Assembly (NCBI RefSeq): GCF_900094555.1
Contig: NZ_FMAC01000006.1
Coordinates: 372,001-436,000 of the forward strand
DNA length: 64,000 bases
Source of the DNA: Martinezella hainanensis
Lineage (GTDB): Bacteria > Pseudomonadota > Alphaproteobacteria > Rhizobiales > Rhizobiaceae
Reading direction: 5' to 3'
The position numbers were made by a program, and so were the translations under genes. This document shows positions 50,728-59,673 of the stretch, in pieces. Each line of letters begins with the position of its first letter. Position 1 is the first letter of the stretch. Under the pieces are notes generated by a model. The model was not told the DNA's origin. It searched no databases and was given only the letters and a program-made list of their open reading frames with translations.

Positions 50728-51300
50728 ATGAAAATATCAGATCATATCCTGACCACCGCCGGCACCCTTTTCTACAAGGAAGGCATTCGCGCTGTCGGTA
50801 TCGACCGCATCGTCGACGAAGCCAATGTTGCAAAAGCCACACTCTACCGGCACTTTCCGTCCAAGGATCATCTTGTCGCGGCCTATCTGACCGAGCGTCA
50901 CGAACGCGTCCTTCTTCAACTGAGAGAGGTCACATCCACTGTGACGCTACAGCCGCGTGATCAGATCGCCCTGATTTTCGAACGCCTGTTCGAAAAGGCC
51001 GACAGCCCGGAGTTTCGCGGCTGCGCCTTCGCATTGGCGGTCGCTGAGCACGGTGATTCCGAGCGGGTCGTTTCCATCGCCCGCGAGCATAAGAATGCCG
51101 TGCGCGATATCTTCCGTTCCGTCATGTCGGCCGCAAGGTGTCCGACCGAACAGGCTGCCGCGCACATGTCGCTGCTTTACGAAGGGGCGCTGGCGACGGT
51201 TGCCGTCGGCCGTGATCCCCATGCTGTTCTGGTGGCGCGCGATTGCGCGCTGTCCGTCTTCGATATGGCGACGACAGCGACCTTTAAAGCTACTGCATAA
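50728..51300 (+). CDS. TetR-family transcriptional regulator
   Basis: A 190-residue regulator with a TetR N-terminal domain (ILTTAGTLFYKEGIRAVGIDRIVDEANVAKATLYRHFPSKD) and a helical C-terminal ligand domain. It is located inside the monooxygenase cluster, 38 nt after the ketopantoate-reductase-like gene and 25 nt before an isomerase-like gene, so it likely autoregulates this cluster in response to an electrophile or substrate (inference). ATG 50728 is used. Confidence 0.9.
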   Translation: MKISDHILTTAGTLFYKEGIRAVGIDRIVDEANVAKATLYRHFPSKDHLVAAYLTERHERVLLQLREVTSTVTLQPRDQIALIFERLFEKADSPEFRGCAFALAVAEHGDSERVVSIAREHKNAVRDIFRSVMSAARCPTEQAAAHMSLLYEGALATVAVGRDPHAVLVARDCALSVFDMATTATFKATA

Positions 51301-51325
51301 TTCATCCCGTCAGGAGAAATGCCTT

Positions 51326-51928
51326 ATGACCAAAACCATTGATTACTTCTTCGGGATCGGATCGCCATGGGCCTATATAGGCCTCGATGCGTTTGTCGAA
51401 CTCGCTGCGCAATCCGGCGCTGAAATCCGTCCCTATCTCATTCCGCTGATCGTCGAAAATGGCGCGATCTATTCGCGCGATCGCCCCGACGCGCGCCGCG
51501 CCTATTGGCTGAAGGATCTCCGGCGCTGGGCCGCTCTTCGCGGCAAGCAGCTCGACTTTACGAATCGGTCGGCGCTGTCCGACCCGACGCCTGCGGGCTT
51601 TCTCGTTTTGGCCGCTCAGCTCGAAGGGCAGGATTGGGCTGGCCTCGCCCGCGCGCTACAGCATGCTTTCTGGGGCACTGCCGCGGATATCGGCAATCCC
51701 GATGTGCGAAAGGCGATTGCCGACGCCGCAGGCTTTGACGGTGAAGCGCTTGAGGCGCGCACGGCGCGCCCCGATATCTCCGAACTCTGGAACAACAATC
51801 GCGACATTGCCAAGGAGGCGGGCGTCTTCGGCCTTCCGACCTTCCGCTACGAAGGCGAGCTCTATTGGGGGCAGGACAGCCTCCCCTTCCTGGAGCGTCA
51901 TCTAAATGGTGAGAAGCTGGTGGCCTGA
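51326..51928 (+). CDS. DsbA-fold 2-hydroxychromene-2-carboxylate isomerase-like protein
   Basis: A 200-residue kappa-class GST/DsbA-fold protein. The catalytic serine of this family is Ser13 in FGIGSPWAY (replacing the CxxC of DsbA); the cis-proline is in GVFGLPTF and WGQDSL ends the active-site frame. The family isomerises hydroxychromene carboxylates with glutathione or acts as a GST. With a TetR gene it suggests glutathione-dependent handling of a reactive product. AGGAG precedes ATG 51326; an upstream frame from 51053 overlaps the TetR gene. Last gene before a terminator. Confidence 0.86.
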   Translation: MTKTIDYFFGIGSPWAYIGLDAFVELAAQSGAEIRPYLIPLIVENGAIYSRDRPDARRAYWLKDLRRWAALRGKQLDFTNRSALSDPTPAGFLVLAAQLEGQDWAGLARALQHAFWGTAADIGNPDVRKAIADAAGFDGEALEARTARPDISELWNNNRDIAKEAGVFGLPTFRYEGELYWGQDSLPFLERHLNGEKLVA

Positions 51929-51940
51929 CAGGCCGCCAAA

Positions 51941-51969
51941 AGACTTCAGGCCGAACGGGCCTGAAGTCT
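51941..51969 (+). terminator. Rho-independent-type terminator after the monooxygenase cluster
   Basis: AGACTTCAGGCC-GAACG-GGCCTGAAGTCT, a perfect 12-bp stem 13 nt after the stop at 51928, followed by a partly T-rich stretch. Confidence 0.75.
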
Positions 51970-52287
51970 GTACCATTCTTTGCCATATCGGAGATGGCAG
52001 CGACGATTCCGTATTTGCCGTCGGTCCAGAAGGCCAAATATTTTCACGCAAGGCATCGGGAGCTTGTAATTGCTCCAGGGATCGACCGGCAAACTTACAC
52101 GGGTCGAGGCGGAATGATTTGCCGGCAAACTACCGCCGGCGCGGATCTTCGATATCCCTTGTTCAAAATCGATCCTGACAAGAACGGCACCGAGGCGCTG
52201 AACACCAACGAGGGTTAAGCCAGCAAATCCCTCACCAAGCCACCTGAAAAAGCTGATCCCCGCACAAGACCAAACCCGACAAAATAA
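51970..52287. other. intergenic region with short direct repeats
   Basis: No gene seen. CCGGCAAACT occurs twice (about 52089 and 52120). The region leads into the shared promoter element of module 2. Confidence 0.4.
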
Positions 52288-52327
52288 TCCATAAATTTAG
52301 TAGAAAAAGAACAACCAGTCTTTCTCC
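52288..52327 (+). promoter_or_regulatory. shared promoter/operator element, copy 2
   Basis: TCCA-N9-TAGA at 52288-52304, continuing into TAGAAAAAGAAC, AACC and GTCTTTCT. 52291-52327 equals 47074-47110 at 31 of 37 positions and begins 102 nt before ATG 52393. The downstream genes are unrelated, so conservation points to a common regulator. Confidence 0.75.
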
Positions 52328-52392
52328 TTTGGGTTCGACCTGAATAGGCTTTGCTTCAGATTTCGCGGAACCCGAACCATCAGGATTTCTCC

Positions 52393-54045
52393 ATGACCGA
52401 ACGCCTTTTCTCGCTGTCTCTTTCCCGACGCCGTCTGTTGATCACCACTTCGGCCGTGGCGACGGGCGCCCTGGTTGCGATGGCGGGTCTCACACCGGCG
52501 CATAGTGCCGGTGAGCCGGCCAATGGCGGCGACATCACCTTCCTCATCGATTCATTGGGCGACAGCTGGATACCGAACAACAGCGCGATTTCCAGTTTTC
52601 AGGGTCACATCTGGGGTCACGTAACCGACAAGCTCGTCTACGTGGACGCTGACGGCAAGGTCAGCCCCTGGATTGCCGAGCGTTGGGAGCAGAACGACAG
52701 TGCCACCGAGTTCACCCTCCATCTCAAGAGTGGCGTGACCTTTTCGGACGGCACACCTCTTGATGCGTCTGCCACGGTTGCCAACCTCGACATCTGGTAT
52801 GCCGGACGCAAGAAGGAAGGCATCAATCCGATTGGGCTCTTCCCGAAGACCTACGATCACGCCGAGGCGGTTGACGCAACCACCGTAAAGGTCTTCTTCA
52901 AAAAGCCGACGCTCGGCTTCATTCCGACCCTTGGCTATCACGGCTCCATTCTGATCTCTCCCAAGACCATCGCACAGCCGGCCGCGCAGCAAGCCAATCT
53001 CAGCAAGACCTCCGGCAGCGGACCTTATGTGGTCGATTCCTGGAAGGAAGGCGACTTCGTCAAGCTCACCAAACGCAAGGATTACAACTGGGGGCCGGCG
53101 GCCGTTGGTCATACTGGTCCGGCCTATCTCGATACGATCACCTACAAGCTGGTGTCCGAACCGTCACTGCGCGTCGCCGCGGTCCAGTCCGGCCAGGCAG
53201 ACATTGCCTATAACGCCTCGCCGCAGGAACTGACGTCACTCAAGCAGGACGGCTTCACCGTCGCGACACCACGTTATCTCGGCTTCGTCAACGGCTGGGC
53301 GATCAATACGAAACTCGCGCCTTACGATGACGTCAAGGTACGCCAGGCCTTGCAGGCCGGCATCAATCGCCAGGAAATCATCGATACGGTCTATACGCCC
53401 GACTGGAAGCTCGCGACGTCATTCATTCAGAGCAACGTCCCCGGAGCGACCGATCACGGCGACCTTTTAGCTTATAATCCCGACAGGGCCGAGAAACTCC
53501 TCGACGAGGCGGGCTGGATCAAGGGGGCCGACGGCATACGCGCCAAGGACGGCAAGCAGCTGTCATTGACGCTCAACTCCAACCCCTACCTCGTAACCTC
53601 GAAGTCGATCGACGAACTCATCGCCCAGCAGCTCGGCAAGATCGGTTGGAAGGTCGATATCCGGGCCTATGACGTCGTGACATACGGTCAGAAGGTTCAA
53701 TATGGCGGTGCCGGTGTGCCAGCCTACGAGGTGACGCGCAGCTTCATCGACGCCGGTACCGTTGCAAGCATCCTGACCGACGCCAATAACGGCGAGAACT
53801 GGTTCGCACTCGGAGAGAGCGACAAGAAGATCAACGAACTGCGCGACAAGATCGCCAGTGCAGGTTCTCTCGAAATCAGAAATCCGCTGCTGGACGAGCT
53901 TCAGAAATATGTCCTTGAGCAGGGCTATTTCATTCCACGCACGCAGATGGTCCAGCGCATCTATGTCCAGTCACCGAAGCTGAAAGGCGAGATATACAAC
54001 GGCGTCGCCTATGCCAGCTACTACACGGCCACGATCAGTGACTAA
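52393..54045 (+). CDS. oligopeptide-type ABC substrate-binding protein, module 2
   Basis: A 550-residue SBP_bac_5 protein. The N-terminus MTERLFSLSLSRRRLLITTS contains SRRRLL, a twin-arginine-like motif, before a hydrophobic stretch ending AHSA (about residue 39), so export by Tat is possible, unlike its Sec-type paralogue at 33249. VTFSDGTPLDASATVANLD and SGSGPYVVDSW show kinship with that protein. ATG 52393 has AGGA upstream. It opens module 2 under the shared promoter element. The ligand is unknown; an organosulfur compound is likely by context. Confidence 0.9.
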   Translation: MTERLFSLSLSRRRLLITTSAVATGALVAMAGLTPAHSAGEPANGGDITFLIDSLGDSWIPNNSAISSFQGHIWGHVTDKLVYVDADGKVSPWIAERWEQNDSATEFTLHLKSGVTFSDGTPLDASATVANLDIWYAGRKKEGINPIGLFPKTYDHAEAVDATTVKVFFKKPTLGFIPTLGYHGSILISPKTIAQPAAQQANLSKTSGSGPYVVDSWKEGDFVKLTKRKDYNWGPAAVGHTGPAYLDTITYKLVSEPSLRVAAVQSGQADIAYNASPQELTSLKQDGFTVATPRYLGFVNGWAINTKLAPYDDVKVRQALQAGINRQEIIDTVYTPDWKLATSFIQSNVPGATDHGDLLAYNPDRAEKLLDEAGWIKGADGIRAKDGKQLSLTLNSNPYLVTSKSIDELIAQQLGKIGWKVDIRAYDVVTYGQKVQYGGAGVPAYEVTRSFIDAGTVASILTDANNGENWFALGESDKKINELRDKIASAGSLEIRNPLLDELQKYVLEQGYFIPRTQMVQRIYVQSPKLKGEIYNGVAYASYYTATISD

Positions 54046-54083
54046 CCCACAGCACAGCCAAGGAGCGCAAGGAGGTGACCGGC

Positions 54084-55094
54084 ATGAACAATGCCTATCT
54101 TAGCTATGCCACAAAGCGCCTCGTCCAGGCCGTCATTGTCATCCTGCTGGCCTATGTCTTCACCTTCATCGTCGTCAGCGTTCTGCCGGGTGATCCCGTT
54201 ACCAACGTTCTGCGCAACCCGCAAAACGGCTTCAGCGAGGCGGAGATCCAGGAAATCATTGCCGCCCAGGGCCTCGACAAGCCGGTTCTCGTGCAATTGT
54301 CGACATCGCTTTCCCACTTCCTCATCGGCGACTTCGGTTTGTCGATGCGAACCAACCGTGCCGTGACGACCATGATCGCCGAGGTGCTGCCCTCGACGCT
54401 CGTTCTCGCCCTTGTCGGTCTGGTCGTCGCACTGATCCTCGCGACCGCAATTTCCTACGGCACTCAGTTCCTGCCAAAAAGGTTTGGCCAGGGCTTGCTG
54501 CGAGGCTTCCCGTCCCTGTTCCTGTCCGTGCCGAACTTTGTGATAGGGCTGGTGCTGATCCACATCTTCGGCTTCCAGCTCGGTCTCTTCCGTGTGATTA
54601 ACCCGGACAGCTTCTGGGCAACCTTTTTCGCGGCGATCGCGCTCGGCATTCCCATCTCGGCGCAGATCGCCGAGGTGCTCATCGCCAACCTCGATCACGA
54701 AACCGGGCAGGAATATGCCGCCGTTGCGCGCAGCCGCGGCCTCGGCCAGCTGCAGCTTTTTGCCAGGCATCTCCTCAAGCCGTCTTCGCTTCCGGTCATC
54801 ACCGTCGTCGCGCTGACGATCGGCGAACTGCTCGGCGGCTCGCTCATCACCGAGGCGGTGTTCGGACGCAACGGCGTCGGCAGCCTGGTGCAGCGCTCGG
54901 TCAGCACCCAGGATCTGCCCGTACTGCAGGCGATCGTATCGCTCGCGGCGATAGTTTTCGTGCTGGTGAACCTGATCGCCGATCTTGTCTACCCGCTGCT
55001 CGACCCACGCGTAAAGGTGCTCGGCCGTGCCGCGCATCGACCCGTCACCTCTGATGGGGGTTCCGCGGGAATTTCGAAGTCGGTGCTGTCATGA
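54084..55094 (+). CDS. oligopeptide-type ABC permease (DppB-like), module 2
   Basis: A 336-residue DppB-type permease (VVSVLPGDPVTNVLRNPQNGFSE; EAA loop EYAAVARSRGLGQLQLFARHLL). ATG 54084 is preceded by AAGGAGGTGA, a perfect ribosome-binding site; the GTG at 54075 is part of that site. Its stop overlaps the next start (ATGA). Counterpart of the protein at 32245-33186 and in the same position in the module. Confidence 0.92.
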   Translation: MNNAYLSYATKRLVQAVIVILLAYVFTFIVVSVLPGDPVTNVLRNPQNGFSEAEIQEIIAAQGLDKPVLVQLSTSLSHFLIGDFGLSMRTNRAVTTMIAEVLPSTLVLALVGLVVALILATAISYGTQFLPKRFGQGLLRGFPSLFLSVPNFVIGLVLIHIFGFQLGLFRVINPDSFWATFFAAIALGIPISAQIAEVLIANLDHETGQEYAAVARSRGLGQLQLFARHLLKPSSLPVITVVALTIGELLGGSLITEAVFGRNGVGSLVQRSVSTQDLPVLQAIVSLAAIVFVLVNLIADLVYPLLDPRVKVLGRAAHRPVTSDGGSAGISKSVLS

Positions 55095-55939
55095 GCCTGA
55101 TCTCGACCAACACCTCCTCGCGCCTCACCACGGGCAGCCGGCTTGCCGGTTTCCGATTGCCGGCTGCCGTCGCGCTCTCGTTTGCGATCGTGGCGATCGT
55201 GATTGCCTGGTCGCTCGCACCTGGCCTGTTCACGAGCCACAATCCGGCGGTGGGCATTCCCTCTCAAAAACTGCTCGGCCCGAGCGCCGAACACTGGTTC
55301 GGAACCGACCAGCTAGGCCGTGATCTCTACACCCGCGTCGTCTATGGCTCTGCCTCTTCGGTCAGGAGCGCACTGATCGCCGTCGTCATCGGTGCGGTCG
55401 CTGGTGGCTTCATCGGCCTCAACGCCGGCTTCTTCGGCGGTCGTGTGGACACGGTGCTTGCCCGCCTGGTCGACGTCCTGCTTGCAATTCCGAAATTCCT
55501 GCTTGCTGTCATCGTCGTCACAGCGATCGGCTTCGATACCACGAATGCCGCGATCGCCACCGGCATCTCGTCAGTGGCCGTCTTTGCCCGCGTCATGCGC
55601 TCGGAAGTCATCAAGACGAGGCAGGCGACCTTCATCGAGGCTTCTTTTCTTTCCGGAGGCTCGCGCTGGCACATCCTCTGGCGGCACATATTGCCGAACG
55701 CATCCCGTTCCGTGCTTCCGCTTGCCGTGCTGCAGTTCGGCGACTCGATCCTGGTGATCGCCAGCCTCGCCTTCCTCGGCTACGGCGATCCACCGCCGGC
55801 CTCCGACTGGGGTTTGCTGATTTCAATTGGCAAGGATTACCTCAAATGGCCGTGGCTGGTTTACGCACCCGCCTTCGTCACGATCGCGACCGTCCTCTCT
55901 GTGAACAGGATCAGCCGATGGCTTCGCAAGATAGACTAG
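55091..55939 (+). CDS. oligopeptide-type ABC permease (DppC-like), module 2
   Basis: A 282-residue DppC-type permease: first membrane helix near residue 30, FGTDQLGRDLYTRVVYGSAS, EAA loop EASFLSGGSRWHILWRHILPN. Start ATG 55091 overlaps the dppB stop, and its own 3' end overlaps the ATPase gene by 22 nt. The FGTDQLGRDLYTR and RHILPN segments match the module 1 protein at 31328 closely. Confidence 0.92.
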   Translation: MSLISTNTSSRLTTGSRLAGFRLPAAVALSFAIVAIVIAWSLAPGLFTSHNPAVGIPSQKLLGPSAEHWFGTDQLGRDLYTRVVYGSASSVRSALIAVVIGAVAGGFIGLNAGFFGGRVDTVLARLVDVLLAIPKFLLAVIVVTAIGFDTTNAAIATGISSVAVFARVMRSEVIKTRQATFIEASFLSGGSRWHILWRHILPNASRSVLPLAVLQFGDSILVIASLAFLGYGDPPPASDWGLLISIGKDYLKWPWLVYAPAFVTIATVLSVNRISRWLRKID

Positions 55940-57645
55940 ACATATCTCTCGACCGCGTCGGCGAGCATGCGCGGATAGCACAGCGGTCATCGCCATTGCT
56001 TCAGGTAGACGGTCTGTCCGTTTCCTACGGGCCGAATGAGGTCGTCAGCAATGTCGGCTTCGAACTTGGACGCGGCAAGAGCCTTGCGCTCATCGGGGAA
56101 TCGGGCTCGGGCAAATCGACCATTGCGCGCGCGGTACTGCGATTGCTTCCTCGCACGGGACGGGCGACCGGCAGCATCACGATCGAGGGCCAGGACATAC
56201 TGCAGCTCTCCGAGCGCCGCTTCCGCCAACTTAGAGGCCGGACTATCGGCTTCGTGCCGCAGGACCCGGGAAACGCGCTCAACCCGGTGCGGACAATCGG
56301 TGCGCAGGCGATGGAAGCCGCAGCCCTTGTCGACGAGCCGAGCAAGGCAATCCGCAAGGCGCTTGTGTTAGAGACGTTCGCTCAGGTCGGGCTGGACAAT
56401 CCCCAACGTGTCTATGATTCCTATCCGCACCAACTGTCCGGCGGCATGCTTCAACGCGTCCTGATCGGCCTTGCGGTCCTGCCGCGGCCGCTGCTGCTGG
56501 TCGCGGATGAGCCGACCTCTGCGCTTGACGTCACGATCCAGAAGCGAATCCTCGACCTGCTCTCACGACTACAGCAGGATCTCGCCATCAGCCTGCTGCT
56601 CATCACCCATGATCTCGCAATCGCGGCCGAACGGGCAAACTCGCTGGTGGTGCTCAGGGATGGCGTCGTTCAGGAGGCCGGCAGCACCGCAGCGGTTTTC
56701 TCGTCGCCGACATCGGCATATGCAAAAGAGCTGCATGCCGATGTTCCAGCTCTTAATCCCGACCGTTACCACAAGCTTCGAGACCCTGGCTTTCGTTTCC
56801 TTGATGTCGACAACAACAAGGCGCCGAAGATCGAAGTCAGGGGTATCACCAAGAGTTTCACGGTCGATGGCAAGGTTCTGACGGCCGTCGATGACGTCTC
56901 CTTTACCGTTCCGGCAGGCACCACGCACGCGCTGGTCGGCGAGTCCGGTTCCGGCAAGACGACGACGATCCGGCTGCTGCTTGGGCTCGATCAACCGGAC
57001 GCCGGCAATATTTCGGTCGCCGGAGAAAAGCTGAACGGTCGCTCGCACCAGTCACTGCGTTCGGTGTGGCGCCAGCTTCAATTCGTCTATCAAAATCCGT
57101 TCACCTCGCTCGATCCAACCTGGAAGGTCGAACAGCTCGTGCGCGAACCACTCGACAGGTTCGACATTGGAACGCGTGTTGAGCGGACGGAACGAGTCCG
57201 CGAGGCATTGGCCAATGTCGGGCTTGGCGAGCACCTGCTTTCACGCAAGCCGCAGGCCCTGTCAGGCGGTCAGCGGCAGCGCGTTGCAATTGCCCGGTCG
57301 CTGGTTCTAAAGCCGGAGGTGATCGTGCTTGACGAGCCGACCTCGGCACTTGACGTCAGTGTCCAGGCGGACATCGTCGAAGTATTGCTCTCGCTGCAGG
57401 CAAGCCTTGGCCTGACCTATGTATTCGTCTCCCATGATTTGGCCCTCGTACGCCAGCTCGCACATACCGTGTCCGTCATGCAACGTGGGCGCATCGTCGA
57501 ACACGGTAACGTCAAGGACATCTTCGACAAGCCACACGAGCCCTACACGGTGTCGTTGCTGGAATCGATCCCGACCGCCACCGGTACTGTTCGAGTACCA
57601 CCCGCAAAAATCCGCCGGATCATTAGCCAGGAAACGATCGCATGA
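55918..57645 (+). CDS. double ABC ATPase, oligopeptide type (DppD-DppF fusion), module 2
   Basis: A 575-residue protein with two ATPase domains: GESGSGKST, LSGGMLQR and Walker B in the first half; GESGSGKTTT, LSGGQRQR and VIVLDEPTSALD in the second. An N-terminal extension of about 30 residues precedes the first domain. ATG 55918 lies within the end of the permease gene (AGGA upstream). Its stop overlaps the next start. Same fusion as in module 1 (29652-31331). Confidence 0.92.
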   Translation: MASQDRLDISLDRVGEHARIAQRSSPLLQVDGLSVSYGPNEVVSNVGFELGRGKSLALIGESGSGKSTIARAVLRLLPRTGRATGSITIEGQDILQLSERRFRQLRGRTIGFVPQDPGNALNPVRTIGAQAMEAAALVDEPSKAIRKALVLETFAQVGLDNPQRVYDSYPHQLSGGMLQRVLIGLAVLPRPLLLVADEPTSALDVTIQKRILDLLSRLQQDLAISLLLITHDLAIAAERANSLVVLRDGVVQEAGSTAAVFSSPTSAYAKELHADVPALNPDRYHKLRDPGFRFLDVDNNKAPKIEVRGITKSFTVDGKVLTAVDDVSFTVPAGTTHALVGESGSGKTTTIRLLLGLDQPDAGNISVAGEKLNGRSHQSLRSVWRQLQFVYQNPFTSLDPTWKVEQLVREPLDRFDIGTRVERTERVREALANVGLGEHLLSRKPQALSGGQRQRVAIARSLVLKPEVIVLDEPTSALDVSVQADIVEVLLSLQASLGLTYVFVSHDLALVRQLAHTVSVMQRGRIVEHGNVKDIFDKPHEPYTVSLLESIPTATGTVRVPPAKIRRIISQETIA

Positions 57646-58733
57646 GTATCGCTGCCCCTGCCAATACGCTACCCGCGACGTTCCGCCCGAAGCAGCGGCT
57701 TGGCTTCAACACCCGCGTGTCGTTCAACGATAAGGCCGGTCCGGCGCAGGGACTGCGCGACGGGATAGAACTGTTCAAGGCAGCCGAACGGCTGGGCTAT
57801 CAGTCGGGCTGGGCCTACCAGCGCCACTTCGATCACTATTTGTCCTCGCCGATCCCGTTCTTCGCCGCAGCCGGCCAGCATACAAGTCATATCACGCTGG
57901 GATCGGCTGTCATCCCGATGCGCTACCAGGACCCGATCCTGCTTGCCGAGGCGGCTGGTACGGCCGACCTGCTCATCGGCGAAAGGCTTGAGCTTGCCAT
58001 CTCCACCGGCGCCAACGCTGCGTTTGACGCGGTATTCGGCTCGGTCGACACCGATACCCGAACGGAGGCCAAACGCCGCCAGGCGCGTTTTCTTGCAGCA
58101 ATCGCCGGCGAGGTTCTTCACACCATCGATGGTCCGGGCCAGGGCGCCCCGGAGGGCACCGAGCTGCGCGTGACCCCTCATAGTCCGACGTTGCGCTCCC
58201 GGATACGGCAGGGTTCGGCGAGCCTTGCCTCAGCCGTGCAAGCAGCCGAACTCGGGATCGGGCTCATCTCGGGAACTGTGCAGCACGACCATGCTGAGGG
58301 CGAGAGCTTCGGTCAGTACCAGGCCCGCGCCATCGAAGCCTTCCGCACGACATGGCGCCAAAAGCACGACACCGAGCCGCCGCCGGTTACCGTCGCAGCA
58401 TCGATCCTGGTTGGCACCACCACCGAACTACGGGAGAAATACGCCGCCTACGACCTTGAGCGCCGAACCAAGGGCATCGGGGCGTCCCGGCCCAGTGGCG
58501 CCCTTGAACCAACAGCGCCGGCCATTCAGCCACCGGGCATCCAGATTTCTCCGGTCTTCCACGGCACTCCCGACCAGGTGATCGAGGCGGTACTCAAGGA
58601 CCCGGGCTTGGCGGCTGCAGACGAAATTGTCCTTTTCCTGCCACCCGCCTTCGGGCTTGCGGAGAACGTACGGCTATTGACTGATCTTGCACAGACGGTG
58701 GCTCCAAGCCTCGGCTGGTCGCCCAGCACGTGA
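57642..58733 (+). CDS. luciferase-like monooxygenase, module 2
   Basis: A 363-residue luciferase-superfamily protein: LGFNTRVSFND, AERLGYQSGWAYQRHFDHYLSS, HITLGSAVIPMRYQDPILLAEAAGTADLLIGERLELAISTG. It occupies the same position (directly after the double ATPase, here with a 4-nt overlap) as the module 1 monooxygenase. Sequence similarity is limited to the TIM-barrel core, so the two probably act on different substrates. A stretch near residues 280-300 (PSGALEPTAPAIQPPG) is a proline-rich insert. It needs a flavin reductase, not found in the window. Confidence 0.86.
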   Translation: MSIAAPANTLPATFRPKQRLGFNTRVSFNDKAGPAQGLRDGIELFKAAERLGYQSGWAYQRHFDHYLSSPIPFFAAAGQHTSHITLGSAVIPMRYQDPILLAEAAGTADLLIGERLELAISTGANAAFDAVFGSVDTDTRTEAKRRQARFLAAIAGEVLHTIDGPGQGAPEGTELRVTPHSPTLRSRIRQGSASLASAVQAAELGIGLISGTVQHDHAEGESFGQYQARAIEAFRTTWRQKHDTEPPPVTVAASILVGTTTELREKYAAYDLERRTKGIGASRPSGALEPTAPAIQPPGIQISPVFHGTPDQVIEAVLKDPGLAAADEIVLFLPPAFGLAENVRLLTDLAQTVAPSLGWSPST

Positions 58734-58806
58734 CGACCTATTTGGGGATGGCGAGAGGCTGATCCTCCGCCTCTCTGTTTCCGCACAGCGTATCTTGGAG
58801 GCCATC

Positions 58807-59577
58807 ATGCATTCCTTTACGATCGAGCGTCCAGGTGCCGAGATGCGATACTCCGAATATGAAGGAGCCGGCATTCCTCTCCTGATGCTCCACGGCCTCG
58901 GTTGTGCGTCATCATTCGAGTATCCTCATGTCGCCGCTGCACCCGCCTTACGTGGAAGGCACCTTATTCTTATCGATCTACTCGGCTTTGGCTTCAGTGA
59001 TCGCCCTGAAGGTTTCAGATATCGCATCCACGACCATGCGCTGCAGGTTCATAGCTTCGTACAGAAACGGGGTTTCCGGCAGATCGATATCTACGGGCAC
59101 AGCATGGGTGGCTCCATCGCCATAGAGGCAGCCGAGCTGCTTGGAGACAAGGTCAGGAATCTTGTCATTTCCGAAGCCAACCTTGACAGCGGCGGCGGAA
59201 TATTCAGCCGAGCGATCGCAGCTTCCAATGAAGCGGATTATGTCAACACCGGCCATTTCGCGACTCTGATTGAAGCTCAGCAGGCGGGAAATGAGGCGTG
59301 GGCTGCAATGATGCGCGCTGCATCTGCGCTCGCAGTTCACCGCTGCGCCACGTCGCTTGTCGAGGGAAGTTCCCCAGACTGGCGCTCTCGGTTTCTTGGT
59401 CATTCATCTCGGAAGACTTTTATCTTTGGGGATCATAGTTTGCCGGATCCAGACGCTGAGTTTCTGGCGTCCAACGGCATTCAGGTATACATCGTGGCAG
59501 ACGCGGGCCATTCGATGGCGGTAGAAAATCCGCAGGGGCTGGCAATGGCGATAGCCCAAGCAACGCTAGAGACCTGA
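58807..59577 (+). CDS. alpha/beta-hydrolase
   Basis: A 256-residue alpha/beta-fold hydrolase: oxyanion-hole segment LLMLHGLG, nucleophile elbow GHSMGG with Ser99, and the catalytic histidine in ADAGHSMAVENP (His235). A short lid (about 125-180) lies between strands. TTGGAGG before ATG 58807 is a good ribosome-binding site; the gap to the monooxygenase gene is 73 nt, so it probably ends the module 2 operon. It may hydrolyse an ester or thioester product of the monooxygenase (inference). Convergent with the ArsR gene that ends at 59674. Confidence 0.86.
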   Translation: MHSFTIERPGAEMRYSEYEGAGIPLLMLHGLGCASSFEYPHVAAAPALRGRHLILIDLLGFGFSDRPEGFRYRIHDHALQVHSFVQKRGFRQIDIYGHSMGGSIAIEAAELLGDKVRNLVISEANLDSGGGIFSRAIAASNEADYVNTGHFATLIEAQQAGNEAWAAMMRAASALAVHRCATSLVEGSSPDWRSRFLGHSSRKTFIFGDHSLPDPDAEFLASNGIQVYIVADAGHSMAVENPQGLAMAIAQATLET

Positions 59578-59673
59578 CCTGCGGAGAAAACATGCCGCAC
59601 GATCCAGCGATGCAATAAGCTCCAAGCCTTGATGGAACGAATTGAGATCTTCCCTTGGCTAAGACCGAAGCAT

